64,000 nucleotides of DNA, taken from NCBI GenBank assembly GCA_963575745.1, contig CAUYUJ010015847.1, forward strand, positions 137,066 through 201,065, given 5' to 3'. The translations under genes and the position numbers were made by a program. How positions within the stretch are numbered: position 1 is the first letter of the stretch; the number at the start of each line of letters is the position of its first letter. Below, one piece after another: positions 33,000 to 42,365 of this stretch. The notes below the pieces were generated by a model, which saw nothing but the letters and a program-made list of their open reading frames with translations, made no database searches and was not told the origin of the DNA. The stretch is from Prorocentrum cordatum. Lineage: Eukaryota > Sar > Dinophyceae > Prorocentrales > Prorocentraceae.

Positions 33000-33116
33000 C
33001 CCATGGAATATTCTATGTCGCAGCCCATGGATGGCGGAACCCATGGCGCAATCTATGGCGCAATCCATGGATGGCGCGGCCATGGCGCAACCCATGGGCG
33101 GGGCGACCCATTGCTC
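33000..33116 (+). repeat. ~15-bp CCATGG-containing tandem repeat
   Basis: About seven imperfect copies of CCATGGCGCAATC-type units (CCATGGATGGCGG, CCATGGCGCAATCTATGG, CCATGGGCGGGGC). Each unit contains the palindrome CCATGG or a variant. Confidence 0.75.
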
Positions 33117-33189
33117 AACCCTTGTTGTTTGTGCAAAGAGGCCCCCAGGCTGGCCTCGGAGGAGGCGGCCTCAGCTACGGAGGAGCGGA

Positions 33190-34460
33190 AGTAGGAGGGA
33201 AGGTGCTGCTGCTGATGGTGTTGCGGCTGATATTGCTGCTGGTGGTTTCGCTGGTGCTACTGGTCCTGCTGGTGCTGGTGTTGTTCCTGGTGCTGCTGGT
33301 GCTGGTGCTGCTAGTGGTGCTACTGGTGGCGCTGCTGGTTTTGCTGCTGCTGGTGTTGTCGGTGTTGCTGATGCTGCTGGTGGTTCTGCTGGTGCCGAAG
33401 CCTCCCTGCAAAGACCTGCAAATACCCTGCAAAGAGGGGGCCCGTTGTTGGCTATGGGGCCTTGGGCCACATGAGGAGGAGGAGGAGGAGGAGGAGGAGG
33501 AGGACAAAGGGAGGAGGAGGAGGAGGGGGAGGAGGCGGCGGAGGAAGAGGAGGAGGAGGAATGCGGCACGAGGAAGGTGAGGAGGAGGAGGAGGAGGAGG
33601 AGGAGGAGGAGGCGGGAGGAGGAGGAAGGAAAGGAGGAGGGAAGGAACGGACGATGACAAGGAGGATGAGAAGGGGGGCTTCGGGGAGATGCTGTCGTGA
33701 GAAGTTCTTGGGGGACTCTTGAGGCCATCTTAGGGGCTCTATTGGGGGTCCCGTGGTGCCTCCTGCAGGCATGCGACACTCGTGGGAGCCCTTTGGTGCT
33801 CGTTTGTGGCCTTCTTGAGGCCCTCTTGGGGCTCTTCGGGGGAGGGGGGGTGGGGGGGGTCTGGGAGGCCTCGCGAGGCCATCTTGGAAGCAACGGCTGA
33901 ACAAAGATGGCGGCGGCAATTCAGCCCGCCCCCCCTGGAGGCTCGAAACTTGTGTCTGGGGGGGGGGCCCTCTTGGGCAGCTCTTCGAGCACTCGTGGGC
34001 GCTCTTGGGGCCGTCCTGTGGGCTTCTTAGACCCCTCTTGGGGCGTTCTTGGCCTTTCTTGGGGCCATCTTCAAACGTCAAGAACCCATCGGAAGCGAAA
34101 CCGCGAGAAGTCACAGCATATGGATTTTCATCAGGGTTTGGAGCTATGTTGGCCTGTTGGGGGTCCTTGGAGGGATCGGATGGCGCTTGAAATCGCATTG
34201 GGGCCGCCTTGGAGCCTCCTCTTGGGAGTATGTCGGAGGTTACCTAGAGCCGTCGTGAAGTATCTTGCGCCGTCTTGGAGGCCACCTTGGGCTCTCTGAG
34301 GCCCTCGTTGAGCCATCTTGGGCCAACGGGAACGCTCTGCCACCTCGCGCCCCCGCCCCCTGCTCATTTCCAGGCCAAGGGGAAGGGGGGGGGGGGGGTG
34401 ATGGGGAAGTGATGCGCTCCCACCCGGGCAGGGGCATACGTTTTTTTTTGCTTGCAAAGA
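33190..34460 (+). repeat. Foldback element, left arm
   Basis: Order: CTGCTGGTG tract (33200-33400), GCAAAGACCTGC (33410), AGG array (33470-33625), then GGGCTCTTGGGGCC-type block (33700-34330) and C/G-rich head (34340-34440). Each has a counterpart on the other strand between 35330 and 36490. Confidence 0.75.
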
Positions 34461-34549
34461 GAAGCCGCAGTTCGCTAGACCACCTACGCTCGAAACCATA
34501 AAAAAACGCTGCGATCGCTGGGGTAAGTGCTGCTAGGTGTATGGGTAAG

Positions 34550-34878
34550 TACCATAACTGACTTAAGTAGCACCCAGTGTTATCATGTTGCTATCATGTT
34601 GCTATCCTTTTGTTATCCTGGGATCGGGGCAAAAAGGATAACAACATGATAACGCAATGATAACAAAAGGATAGCAAGGGGCAAATAGGATAACAAAAGG
34701 ACAACAACAGAATCAGAAGGGGCAGATACGATAACATGTTATCATGTTGTTATCCTTTTGATATCCCTTTGTTATCATTTTGTTATCCTTTTGCCCCGAT
34801 CCCAGGATAACATAAAATGATAACAAAGGATAACAAAATGATAGCAAAAGGATAACACGGGGTGCTACTTACGTCATG
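34550..34878. repeat. ~320-bp imperfect palindrome of GTTATCC/GGATAAC words
   Basis: The left end TAAGTAGCACCC....GTTATC mirrors the right end GGATAACACGGGGTGCTACTTA. Inside, CCTGGGATCGGGGC (near 34616) is mirrored by GCCCCGATCCCAGG (near 34793). The whole stretch is made of GTTATC(C/A)TTTTG words and their complements, so it can fold on itself. Confidence 0.85.
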
Positions 34879-34879
34879 T

Positions 34880-35262
34880 ATGCCACTTCGGCGAGCCAAT
34901 AACTTAGCGATGCTGATCGCGGACTCCTCGAGGACCCGCGGGAGAAAGAGGGAGGGCGCGCAGGAGCGGAGGAGAGTGGGGAGCGTGAGGAGAAACAGAG
35001 GGGACGGAGGAGCGTGGTGATAACGAGGGGAGGGGGAGGACGGCGGGGAGCAATGGGACAAAGAGGGGTCGGATGCGAAGGCGGGGCAACAGTGCGTGCC
35101 AGAGGCAGAAGAGGCGGGGGAGGAGGGGCAGCAGCAGGGGGGAAGGGGGAAAAAGTGGCAGGGGCACGGAGGACGCGGTGGATGGGAATCACAAGGCAGC
35201 TCGCCATTTGGGCCCCACTGCCAACACGAACGGCGGGCGCAGATCTGGCCTAGCACCGTAGG
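34880..35262. other. Spacer of foldback element
   Basis: Moderately GC-rich, purine-biased sequence with no motif-bearing ORF. Confidence 0.5.
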
Positions 35263-35264
35263 AA

Positions 35265-35384
35265 TCCCACTAGCCCTCTGGGCGTAGGCTTTCGGCGAAC
35301 TTTGTATTCGCTCTGTCAAAAAGCATCCTTCCCATGCTCGGGGGAGGGGCTTACCCCTCCACCTACACCATACCCTGTGCCTGA

Positions 35385-35415
<31 letters not shown>

Positions 35416-36490
35416 GAGGTGGCAGAGCGTCCCTTTTCGGCCCAATATGGCTCCCAGAGAACCTCAGAGAGCCCAAGGTGGCGTCCAAGATGGAGCAAGA
35501 TAGCGGTATGTGGCTGAATATACAATATAGCCTCCGACGCGCATCCGAGAGGCCTCAAGACGGCCCCCCAAGACGGTGTCAAGCGCCCTCCGAGCCCTCC
35601 AAGCCCACCCCCCCCCCCCCCAAGACGATAAAATTGTGCACAAACCCGAAAACAAATCATACGGTTTGCCTTCTCACTCGTTCGCTTCCGATGGCCTTTT
35701 GGGGCCCCACGATGGCCCAAGAGAGCCCCAAGAGAGGCCCACCCCAAGAGGGCTCCAAGAGCGCCCGAAGAGAGCCCCAAGACGCCATTCTTGAGACTCC
35801 CATGGGGGGGGGGGGGGAGCTGAAGAGTCGCCGCCCTCTTTTTTCCAGCCGCGGCTTTCACGATGGCCCCAAGAAGAGGCCCCACCAGACCCCCACCCCC
35901 CCAAAAAAGGCCCCAAGATGGCCCCAAGAAGGCTACAAAAAGAGCCCCAAAGGACACCACGAGTGCCCCTAGAGGCCCCGCGGGGACCCCAAGCGAGCCC
36001 CTGCGATGGCCTCAAAAACCTCCAAGAACCTGCCGCGACAACATATCCCCAAAGCCCGACTTCTCATCCTCCTTGTCATCGTCCGTTCCTTCGTTCCTCC
36101 TTTCCTGCCTCCTCCCTCCTCCTCATCATCTTCCGCGTGCCGCATTCCTCCTCCTCCTCCTCTTCCTCCCCCTTCTCACTTTTTCCTCCTCCTCCTCCTT
36201 CTCCTCCTCCTCCTCCTCCTCGTGTGGCCCAGGGCCCCATCGCCAGCAAAGCAGGGGGCCCTCTTGGCAGGGGTCTTTGCATGGGGGGCTTCAGCACCAA
36301 CAGAACCACCAGCAGCATCAGCAGCACCGACAACACCAGCAGCAGCCGCACCAGCAGCAACACCAGTCGCACCACCAGCAGCACCAGCAGCAGCAGCACC
36401 AGGAACAGCACCAGCACCAGCAGCACCAGCAGGACCAGCAACACGACCAGCACCAACAGCAGCAGCAACATCATCAGAAACAGCATGACC
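35265..36490 (-). repeat. Foldback element, right arm (with R1-type head)
   Basis: Begins (plus sense) with TAGGAATCCCACTAGCCCTCTGGGCGTAG, the R1 terminus, then a 34-nt G run (35387-35414), CCAAGA repeats, a CCT array (36160-36220) and a CAGCACCAG tract (36290-36480). From about 35330 its reverse complement follows the left arm. Confidence 0.75.
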
Positions 36491-36494
36491 ATAA

Positions 36495-36760
36495 GCTACT
36501 TATAAGTAACTTTTAAGTAATACTAAGTGTTGGTGCCTAAAAGGTGTTAAGTAACTTACAAGTACTTATATGTATCTTACCCCGCTCGGCGATGGACGGA
36601 AAATAATTAGAAGTAGCGCAAGTAGCTTGTTTCCGCAAGAAGAGCATTCAAACACATATACCGTTACTTAGGACCATACCCAACATATACTGTTACTTGA
36701 CACAGAACAGAAGTAGCCTACACCCAGCTATACCTAGCTCGTAAGTATGCACAAGTTCCA
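36495..36760 (+). repeat. Cluster of AAGTA/TACTT words
   Basis: Sixteen or so AAGTA or TACTT words (for example AAGTAACTTTTAAGTAATACTAAGTG, split over this AT-rich stretch; AAGTAGCGCAAGTAGC; CATATACTGTTACTT). It borders the gag-like fragment and shares the AAGTAGC word with the palindrome at 34550. Confidence 0.65.
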
Positions 36761-36771
36761 GGGCCCTCTTA

Positions 36772-37150
36772 GCAGAGGCCCTTAACACAGGACTCCGGGT
36801 ATTCATCCGGGTCCTTCTCATGAGCCTCCTCCAGCTGCGCTAGCGCGCGGCGCCGCTGCTCACCATGCTCCGCCCCCAGGACGGACTCGAACATCTGGAT
36901 CTCGCACCGCGCCCGCTTGAACCAAGGCTTCATGTGCCTCGCGCTGGTGGGGCTCGAGCTTATCGTCCTCGGGTAGCCGATAGTTGTCGAAGTCCACGTT
37001 CCGCGCCGGCGCGCAATCCGAGACAACCGGATCGCGCGGGCCGGTCCCGAAGGAGAGCGTCGCGAACCCGTGCCCCATCCTGTTCGCGACCAGGGAGGCC
37101 ACTCGATCTCGCGAAGGGTGCGCTTGGAATACGCGCACATCCTCTTCAAC
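36772..37150 (-). pseudogene. Gag-like protein, C-terminal fragment
   Basis: Two frames read sensibly in succession: VFQAHPSRDRVASLVANRMGH with NVDFDNYRLPEDDKLEPHQ from 37138, then EIQMFESVLGAEHGEQRRR and EEAHEKDPDEYPE to the stop near 36783. One frameshift near 36920 separates them. It follows the larger gag-like ORF and ends at the foldback insertion. No domain recognised. Confidence 0.4.
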
Positions 37151-39245
37151 GAATCAAAGAGATCCCGCCGCCTGCCCGCGCACCGCCGTCCTCGTCGCGA
37201 ACCAGCCGTCCCGGCCCCCTATAGCTGCCGCCCCCGGACTGGAAGGGGTTGCCGGGGACCGCTGGTGCCTGGCCCCTCCCACGTCGCAGGGGGTCGCCGA
37301 CCAGCCCTCCCTGAAGTCCCCGTCTTGGCGGAACCTCGGGCCTCGCCGCGAACAGGTCATGGCTGGCGCCCCGAAGCCCCGGATTACCGGTCGGGCCTTT
37401 TCTTCTCCTGGTCCGCTGCGCCGCGGGGCGGAGGTCGGCCGCGACCCTGTTCCCCGCCCTGGGCCCGGCGACTCCTCGCGGCCTAGCTGAGCCAGGGCCT
37501 GCTGGAGCGCGGCCGGGATGGCTTCGCGATGCCTGGCGCCCAACGCCTCGCCGGATGAGCTGACGTGCCGCGCCCAGCGGAACCTCGAGCACGTCAGCCA
37601 CCGTTCCGAAGGCTCCGGTCCGCACCGCCGTCAAAGGCTGACGTGAAGAGGACCGCGGGGTCCGCCGCGGCGTCGTCCGACTCCCCGTCGGGCGGCGGGA
37701 GCGCGGCGGTGGAACGGGCAGCGCCCCGTCGCCGCTGTCGCGGCTGTGGGCCCGGCCGCCACCACGGTGGTGCTGCCCCAGGAGGCCCCCCGCGTTGCGC
37801 TGGAGCTCGCGGCGGCGACCCTCGCTCAGGTAAAGCCGCCGCCAATCCCTGGCGGTCTCCACCTCCGCTCCGTCCCATTGGTTCTCCCGCAGGCGGTGCA
37901 GCATCTCGGGTGGCAGGTGATACGCCGCCGCCCGAACGCCAACCTCCCGGGCACCCATCGGAACCTCGTAGAGTAGGCGATTCTGCCAGTCCTGGTCGCA
38001 CCGCCCGTCAGCGCGAGCCGCGGGGTGGCGCACGACGTCCTCGGCTCCGACTTCGACCGTAACATCCTCGAGGCCGGCCCCGAGCCTGAGACGGGCCGCA
38101 TCTGGCGAGCCGCGGATCTCCATGCCCTCGCACTCGCCCAGCAAGATGTACCACCGCTGCGGTTCGCCCTCATCGCGGGGGGCGTAGTCTGGGCAGACCT
38201 TGATCAGGAACAGCCCCCCGACCCACTGGTGACCCGCCAGCTGTGCCAAGGGCCCGCCCCGTCCAGGCTGGCCGCGCGCACTCTCGGTCGAGCGAGCCCG
38301 AGCACTCGCGGGCGTTGGCGGGGTGGGCGCCCTCCGCCCTGGCCCCCGAGCCTCCCGGGCCTCCTCGAACGTAACCGGGCCCGCCGCCACGGGATCCGGG
38401 TCGCCCGGGAGCCCGCGATCGCCGCTGGCCCTGCGTCGGGAATCCCCGCCGAATCGGCGCCGCAAGCCCCCAAGCAGTCCGTTGGGCACCGTCGCCTCAA
38501 TCCGCACCGTGTCGCTCCGCGTGTCGCTCTTCAGGTGCGTGCCGCACGTCGGCGCTCCCCCGAACGCGCCCTTGGCCAGCCTCTGGCAGGTGGCCACGCT
38601 GCACTTTCGCCCGTTGAGCGTCGCCTGATATTTCTGCGCGCGGTGGGCGCAGAGGCACAGGCGGGCGGTCTCGCCGCGGCGCGGGGTCGGAACATCCGAG
38701 ACCTCCGCGTCTTCCACCAGGAGGACCGTCGGCTCCTCGAGGGCGCGATCGCTGCACCCCTGGGTCTGGAGAGGCCTCGCACCGCAGGAGGTCTGGACCC
38801 CCGCGCGTGCTGCCTGACGCGGTCGGTCCTCCTGGTCGATCTCGCTCTCCGACTCGAAGGCCAACTCGCGCCGCCCGGTGCTGTCGCCGATGAGCCGCTG
38901 TTCCGGGCGCCGGCGGCGCAGCCAACACAGGAACGCCCAGACGAAGCCACCCAGGATCCACCGCAGGACGCGAAGCACCTTGCGCAACCCCACGCCCGCG
39001 ACACGCCACACTGTAGGCTTGCCGTGCTCAGCCAGGTCCACCAGCTGGGTGTGGTCGATGGCCGCGCACTGGTCGACGTGCATGGGATGTGCGGTGGCGC
39101 ACCCCACGACCCTGCAGAGGTGCACCTGCCCCCGGCTCTCCAGGTTCTGCCTCCACGTCCGGCTGGTGCACCCCGGGACCCGGTCTATCTTGACCTCGAG
39201 CCCGTGGCGGTCGAGCCGCGCACGAGACCCGGGCGATCTGCCCAT
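37146..39245 (-). pseudogene. Gag-like basic protein with Cys/His motif
   Basis: A 699-codon open frame. Its first third reads as plausible protein: VGLRKVLRVLRWILGGFVWAFLCWLRR (hydrophobic segment), then CLCAHRAQKYQATLNGRKC with C-x4-C and H residues following (zinc-binding pattern), and VGGLFLIKVCPDYAPRDEG with QRWYILLGECEGMEI, ending with LLYEVPMGAREVGVRAAAYHLP and REN-W-DGAEVETARDW. After about 37800 the frame becomes Arg/Gly/Pro-rich and probably is not the true frame. I take it as the gag-like ORF of the DIRS-like element downstream. Confidence 0.45.
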
Positions 39246-39251
39246 TCTTCC

Positions 39252-40080
39252 TCAGGAGGAGGTGGTCGTAGGCTCTCCCAGTCCCACGCCCCCGCACCTG
39301 CTGAGCGAAGTAGGCGGACTCGGCGTCTCCTCCTGCTCCTGGCCCGCGCCACCGCACTCCCTGAGGGACCGGCGGGGGTGGCAGGAGCTCCGCTGGGCCC
39401 CGCGGGCGTCGCCCGCAACAAGCGCCCAGCTGACCCAGTGCCCATCCGAGCGCAGACCGGCCCAGGCGATCGGCGCGAGGAGGATGTTGATGCAGTAGGC
39501 AGCAGTCCCCAGCAGAAACGTCACAACACCCATCGACAGGCGCAGCATGGACGCCCCCCACCAGCGGTCCATGAGCCACGCACCGAGCCGATCGATCGCG
39601 GCCCCGACGTAGCCTCCCGAAGTCGACACGGAGCCCGCGCGGTCCGGCGTGCTGAAGTAGATGCCAAAGCCCGTCGCCTCGAAAGCCCAGCGCGCGCACG
39701 TCCAGCCTGCCCCTGCCCGGCGCGTCGCCGTCGCCGCCCCGGCCGCTGCAGCGGGCGCGGGAAGAGCCCGCGCTGGCCACCGCGACCCTGGAGACCGCCA
39801 ACCGCCGGCCACGCCAGCCCCCGCCTCAGGAGGCTGGGGCGGCCGGGGTGGGCCCCCGCCAGGCGGGCTGGGCCCTCCCCCCCGAAGGCTGTCCGGACCC
39901 GGCCGGCCGGACCTTCCCTGCCTCTCCGGCCGTGCCCCCGGCAGGTGGGGCTCGGACGCCTCCCGCGGTGGGCTTGCCTGGTGGCTTCGCCCCCGGTCCC
40001 GCTGTCTTGGGCGCCGGCCCCCTACCCTTCCTCCCAGAGGTCCGAGACTTGCTGCGGTTAGCTCAAGAACGGCTCGAGTC
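39252..40080 (-). pseudogene. N-terminal part of gag-like ORF, hydrophobic
   Basis: From about 39720 this minus-strand frame reads FEATGFGIYFSTPDRAGS, GYVGAAIDRLGAWLMDRW and a hydrophobic stretch MLRLSMGVVTFLLGTAAYCINILLAPIAW before going out of frame near 39440 (a neighbouring frame continues with SAYFAQQVRGRGTGRAYDHLL). One frameshift joins it to the ORF at 37146-39245. The upstream Pro/Gly-rich part is of doubtful value. Confidence 0.4.
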
Positions 40081-40240
40081 ATCTCGAGGCCGGAGAAAGT
40101 GGCCGAGTCATCTCGAGGCCGGCAACACTTGAACACTTCAACCGCAACACTTCAAAACTTCAACACTTGAACACTTCAACACATATGCGATGCAATACAA
40201 TGCTATGCTTTGCGATGCACTGCTATGCAATGTTATGCAC
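40080..40240 (+). repeat. AACACTTCAAC repeat with ATGC-rich satellite, copy 1
   Basis: ATCTCGAGGCCGG occurs twice, then CAACACTTGAACACTTCAACCGCAACACTTC, then words of ATGC (ATGCGATGCAATAC, GCTATGC). A related pair occurs at 57010-57335 in the opposite internal order. Confidence 0.75.
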
Positions 40241-40304
40241 ATGATATATATATATATATATGTATGCATGTGTATATATATATACATATATATACATACA
40301 CACA

Positions 40305-40344
<40 letters not shown>

Positions 40345-40510
40345 TGTATATATACATATGTATATACATATGCATACATATGTATATATACATATGTATG
40401 TATATATACATATGTATATACATACATTCATGTATATATACATGTATATGTACACATATGTATATATATATGTATGTATACATATATGTATGTATGCCAT
40501 GCAATGCAAT
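40240..40510 (+). repeat. TA/CATA microsatellite
   Basis: About 270 bp of TATATA, CATATA and TGTATA words. All overlapping Tyr/Ile/His-rich frames are repeat translations. Confidence 0.95.
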
Positions 40511-40654
40511 GCTGTGCTATGCAATGGCAGAGAAAGGGAGGGAGAAAGCCAAACGAACGCTATTTATCCAGCGTGGTTCTGTTCTTGTCGCACCCCAGCG
40601 CGGCACATTCTTCAGCTTCATTATGTGCCCTCGCATATGAAGCCGCGGGGGTAG

Positions 40655-41052
40655 CCGAGGAGAAGGAAGAGGAGGGGGGAGAGGAGGGGGAGGAGGAGGG
40701 AGTGGAAAGAGGAGGAGGGGCAGGAGGAGAAGGGGGAGAAGGAGAAGGAGGAGGAAGAGAAGGGAAAGGAGGAGGGGGAGGAGGAGGAGGAGGAGGAGGA
40801 GGAGGAGAGCGGCGCAATTTCTCCTGCGCAGACGCATCATGAAGCAGCTTTGCGCACCAGCACCAGCTCCTTGTCAGGCGCTGGCAAGTGAAACCCCGAT
40901 GGGGCGGAGGGGAAGGGGGGGGAGGAGAAGGGGGGGGGGAAGAGGAGAAGGACGAGGAGGAGGACAAGGAGGAGAAGGAGGAGAAGGGCGAGGAGAAGGA
41001 AGAGAAGGAGAAGGAGGAGGAGGAGAAGGAAAAGAACGGAGGAGGGGGACAA
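40655..41052. repeat. AGG/GGAGAAGG polypurine array
   Basis: About 400 bp, near-pure purine on the plus strand apart from 40815-40905, a short unique stretch (CAATTTCTCCTGCGCAGACGC). A CCT array in the opposite sense lies at 41390-41560, with the T tract between them. Confidence 0.9.
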
Positions 41053-41109
41053 CAAACTTAAATTAAAACGACGGTTCGCGACTTTAGCGCGATCACCCTC
41101 CGACGAATG

Positions 41110-41210
<101 letters not shown>

Positions 41211-41345
41211 CTTGCCGATCCTCCTCGTCGAACTTGAACTTGAATATCGCCGCCCTGGCTGGCATCGCCTCGATATTTCTGGCGCCAGAACTCTTGCGCC
41301 GTGAGGGCAAGGCAAAGAAAACACACAGTCCTCATTTTCTTGTTG

Positions 41346-41349
<4 letters not shown>

Positions 41350-41389
<40 letters not shown>

Positions 41390-41560
41390 CCTCCTTCTCC
41401 TCATCCTTCTCCTCCTCCTCCTCCTCCATCTCCCCCTCCTCCTCCTCTTTCTCCTCCTCCTCCTCCTTCTCCTCCTTCTCCTCCTCCCCCCCCCCTCCCC
41501 TCCCCTCCCGCCCCCTCCCCTCCCCCCTCCCCCTTCCTCCTCCTCCACCTCCCTCCCCCC
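41350..41560. repeat. CT dinucleotide then CCT array
   Basis: (CT)18 at about 41351-41386, followed by CTCCTCCTT units to 41560. Complementary in sense to the polypurine array at 40655-41052. Confidence 0.9.
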
Positions 41561-41835
41561 TGGCGCGGCGCTGGCAGCTTTTGGCTAGCCTGCGAGCGCC
41601 GCGCGCGAGGGGCGCCCAGCGCCAATGGCGCAGCCCGCGCGCCTCTCAGGCGGACCGCCTGGGCGAGGGGGGAGGGGGGAGCAGAAGGGCGAGGAGGGAG
41701 ATTCGCAGGGTCGCAAGAGGGCCAGGGCGGAGGGAGAAAAGGATGAGGATGAGGGAATGGATGAGGATAGGAAGCGAAAGAGGAGGAGAAAGAGGAGGAG
41801 GAGGAGGAGAAGGAGAAGGAGGGGGAGGAGGAGGA

Positions 41836-42212
41836 GAAGGACACTATCAGCAGCGGTGCAGAGTAGTACGATCAGTCGAACGTAAGATCCGCTCTCCCCC
41901 ACCCCACCCCCCGCCCTCCCACGAATTCGAAGTGAATCCAGCCGCGGCTCGATCAGCTTTTCGGGCTTCAACTGGGCCTCGATGGCAGGGAGGGCGAGCG
42001 GGCGGGGAAGGGGGTCCTCGGCCTCAAACTCGGCTCCTCCTCCTCCTCCTCCTCCTCCTCCTCCTCCTCCTCCTCTTCCTCCTCCTCCTCCCCCTCCTGC
42101 TCCTCCTCCTCCCCCTCCTGCTGCTCCTCGAGGAGACTAGTAGCAGGAGACTAGTAGCAGCAGCGGTGCAGAGGATCAGTCGAACGTGAGATCCGCCCTC
42201 CCCCCACCCTTC
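41836..42212 (+). repeat. Duplicated ~80-bp unit upstream of gene A, block 2
   Basis: AGCAGCGGTGCAGAGTAGTACGATCAGTCGAACGTAAGATCCGC-type sequence at about 41848-41895 recurs as AGCAGCGGTGCAGAGGATCAGTCGAACGTGAGATCCGC at 42157-42195; each is followed by CCCCCACC. Between the copies lies a CCT array (42030-42125). Confidence 0.8.
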
Positions 42213-42365
42213 TCCTTCTCCTTCTCCTCCTTCTTCTCCTCCTTCCCCTCCCCCCCTCCCCCTCTTAGGTTCGCCACTCCCCCAGCCTGCCTTCATTCAT
42301 CGCAGCCGTTTTGGCCGAGCTCGAGGCGAGCCGATGGGCCCGCTCTGGACTTTTCTTTCGAGTAC

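Larger units (their letters stand above)
32887..36768. mobile_element. Large inverted-repeat (foldback) insertion
   Basis: Two long arms in opposite orientation (about 33190-34460 and 35330-36490) flank a spacer that itself contains a ~320-bp imperfect palindrome (34550-34878). The arms share, in mirrored order, a CTG/GGT-rich tract, an AGG array, a CCAAGA-type block and a poly-G/C head. No ORF with a recognisable domain is present, so it would be non-autonomous. It lies between the gag-like and pol-like parts of the DIRS-like element. Exact insertion points and target duplication were not resolved. Confidence 0.6.
26839..40136 (-). mobile_element. DIRS-like tyrosine-recombinase retroelement, decayed and split
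   Basis: Minus-strand segments read in order: gag-like basic/Cys-His protein (40.1-36.8 kb), a linker ORF (32.9-32.5 kb), a methyltransferase-like domain plus RT (32.3-29.5 kb), RT connection and RNase H (29.5-28.7 kb), a second methyltransferase-like segment (28.6-27.6 kb) and the N-terminal part of a tyrosine recombinase (27.4-26.8 kb). RT, RNase H and tyrosine recombinase together are the hallmark of DIRS-group elements. A stop sits inside RT motif A and the frame changes several times, so it is not functional. An inverted-repeat insertion (32.9-36.8 kb) divides it. That the two halves were one element is inferred from strand, composition and order. Confidence 0.6.

Noticed and set aside
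37146-37800. C-terminal Arg/Gly-rich part of the 699-codon ORF as true protein
   Set aside because: Composition changes abruptly after about 37800 and resembles a shadow frame; only the upstream part has protein-like segments.
42301-42325. Possible spliced-leader relic GCAGCCGTTTTGGCCGAGC upstream of gene A, block 2
   Set aside because: Only about two thirds of the dinoflagellate spliced-leader positions match, which could occur by chance in GC-rich sequence.
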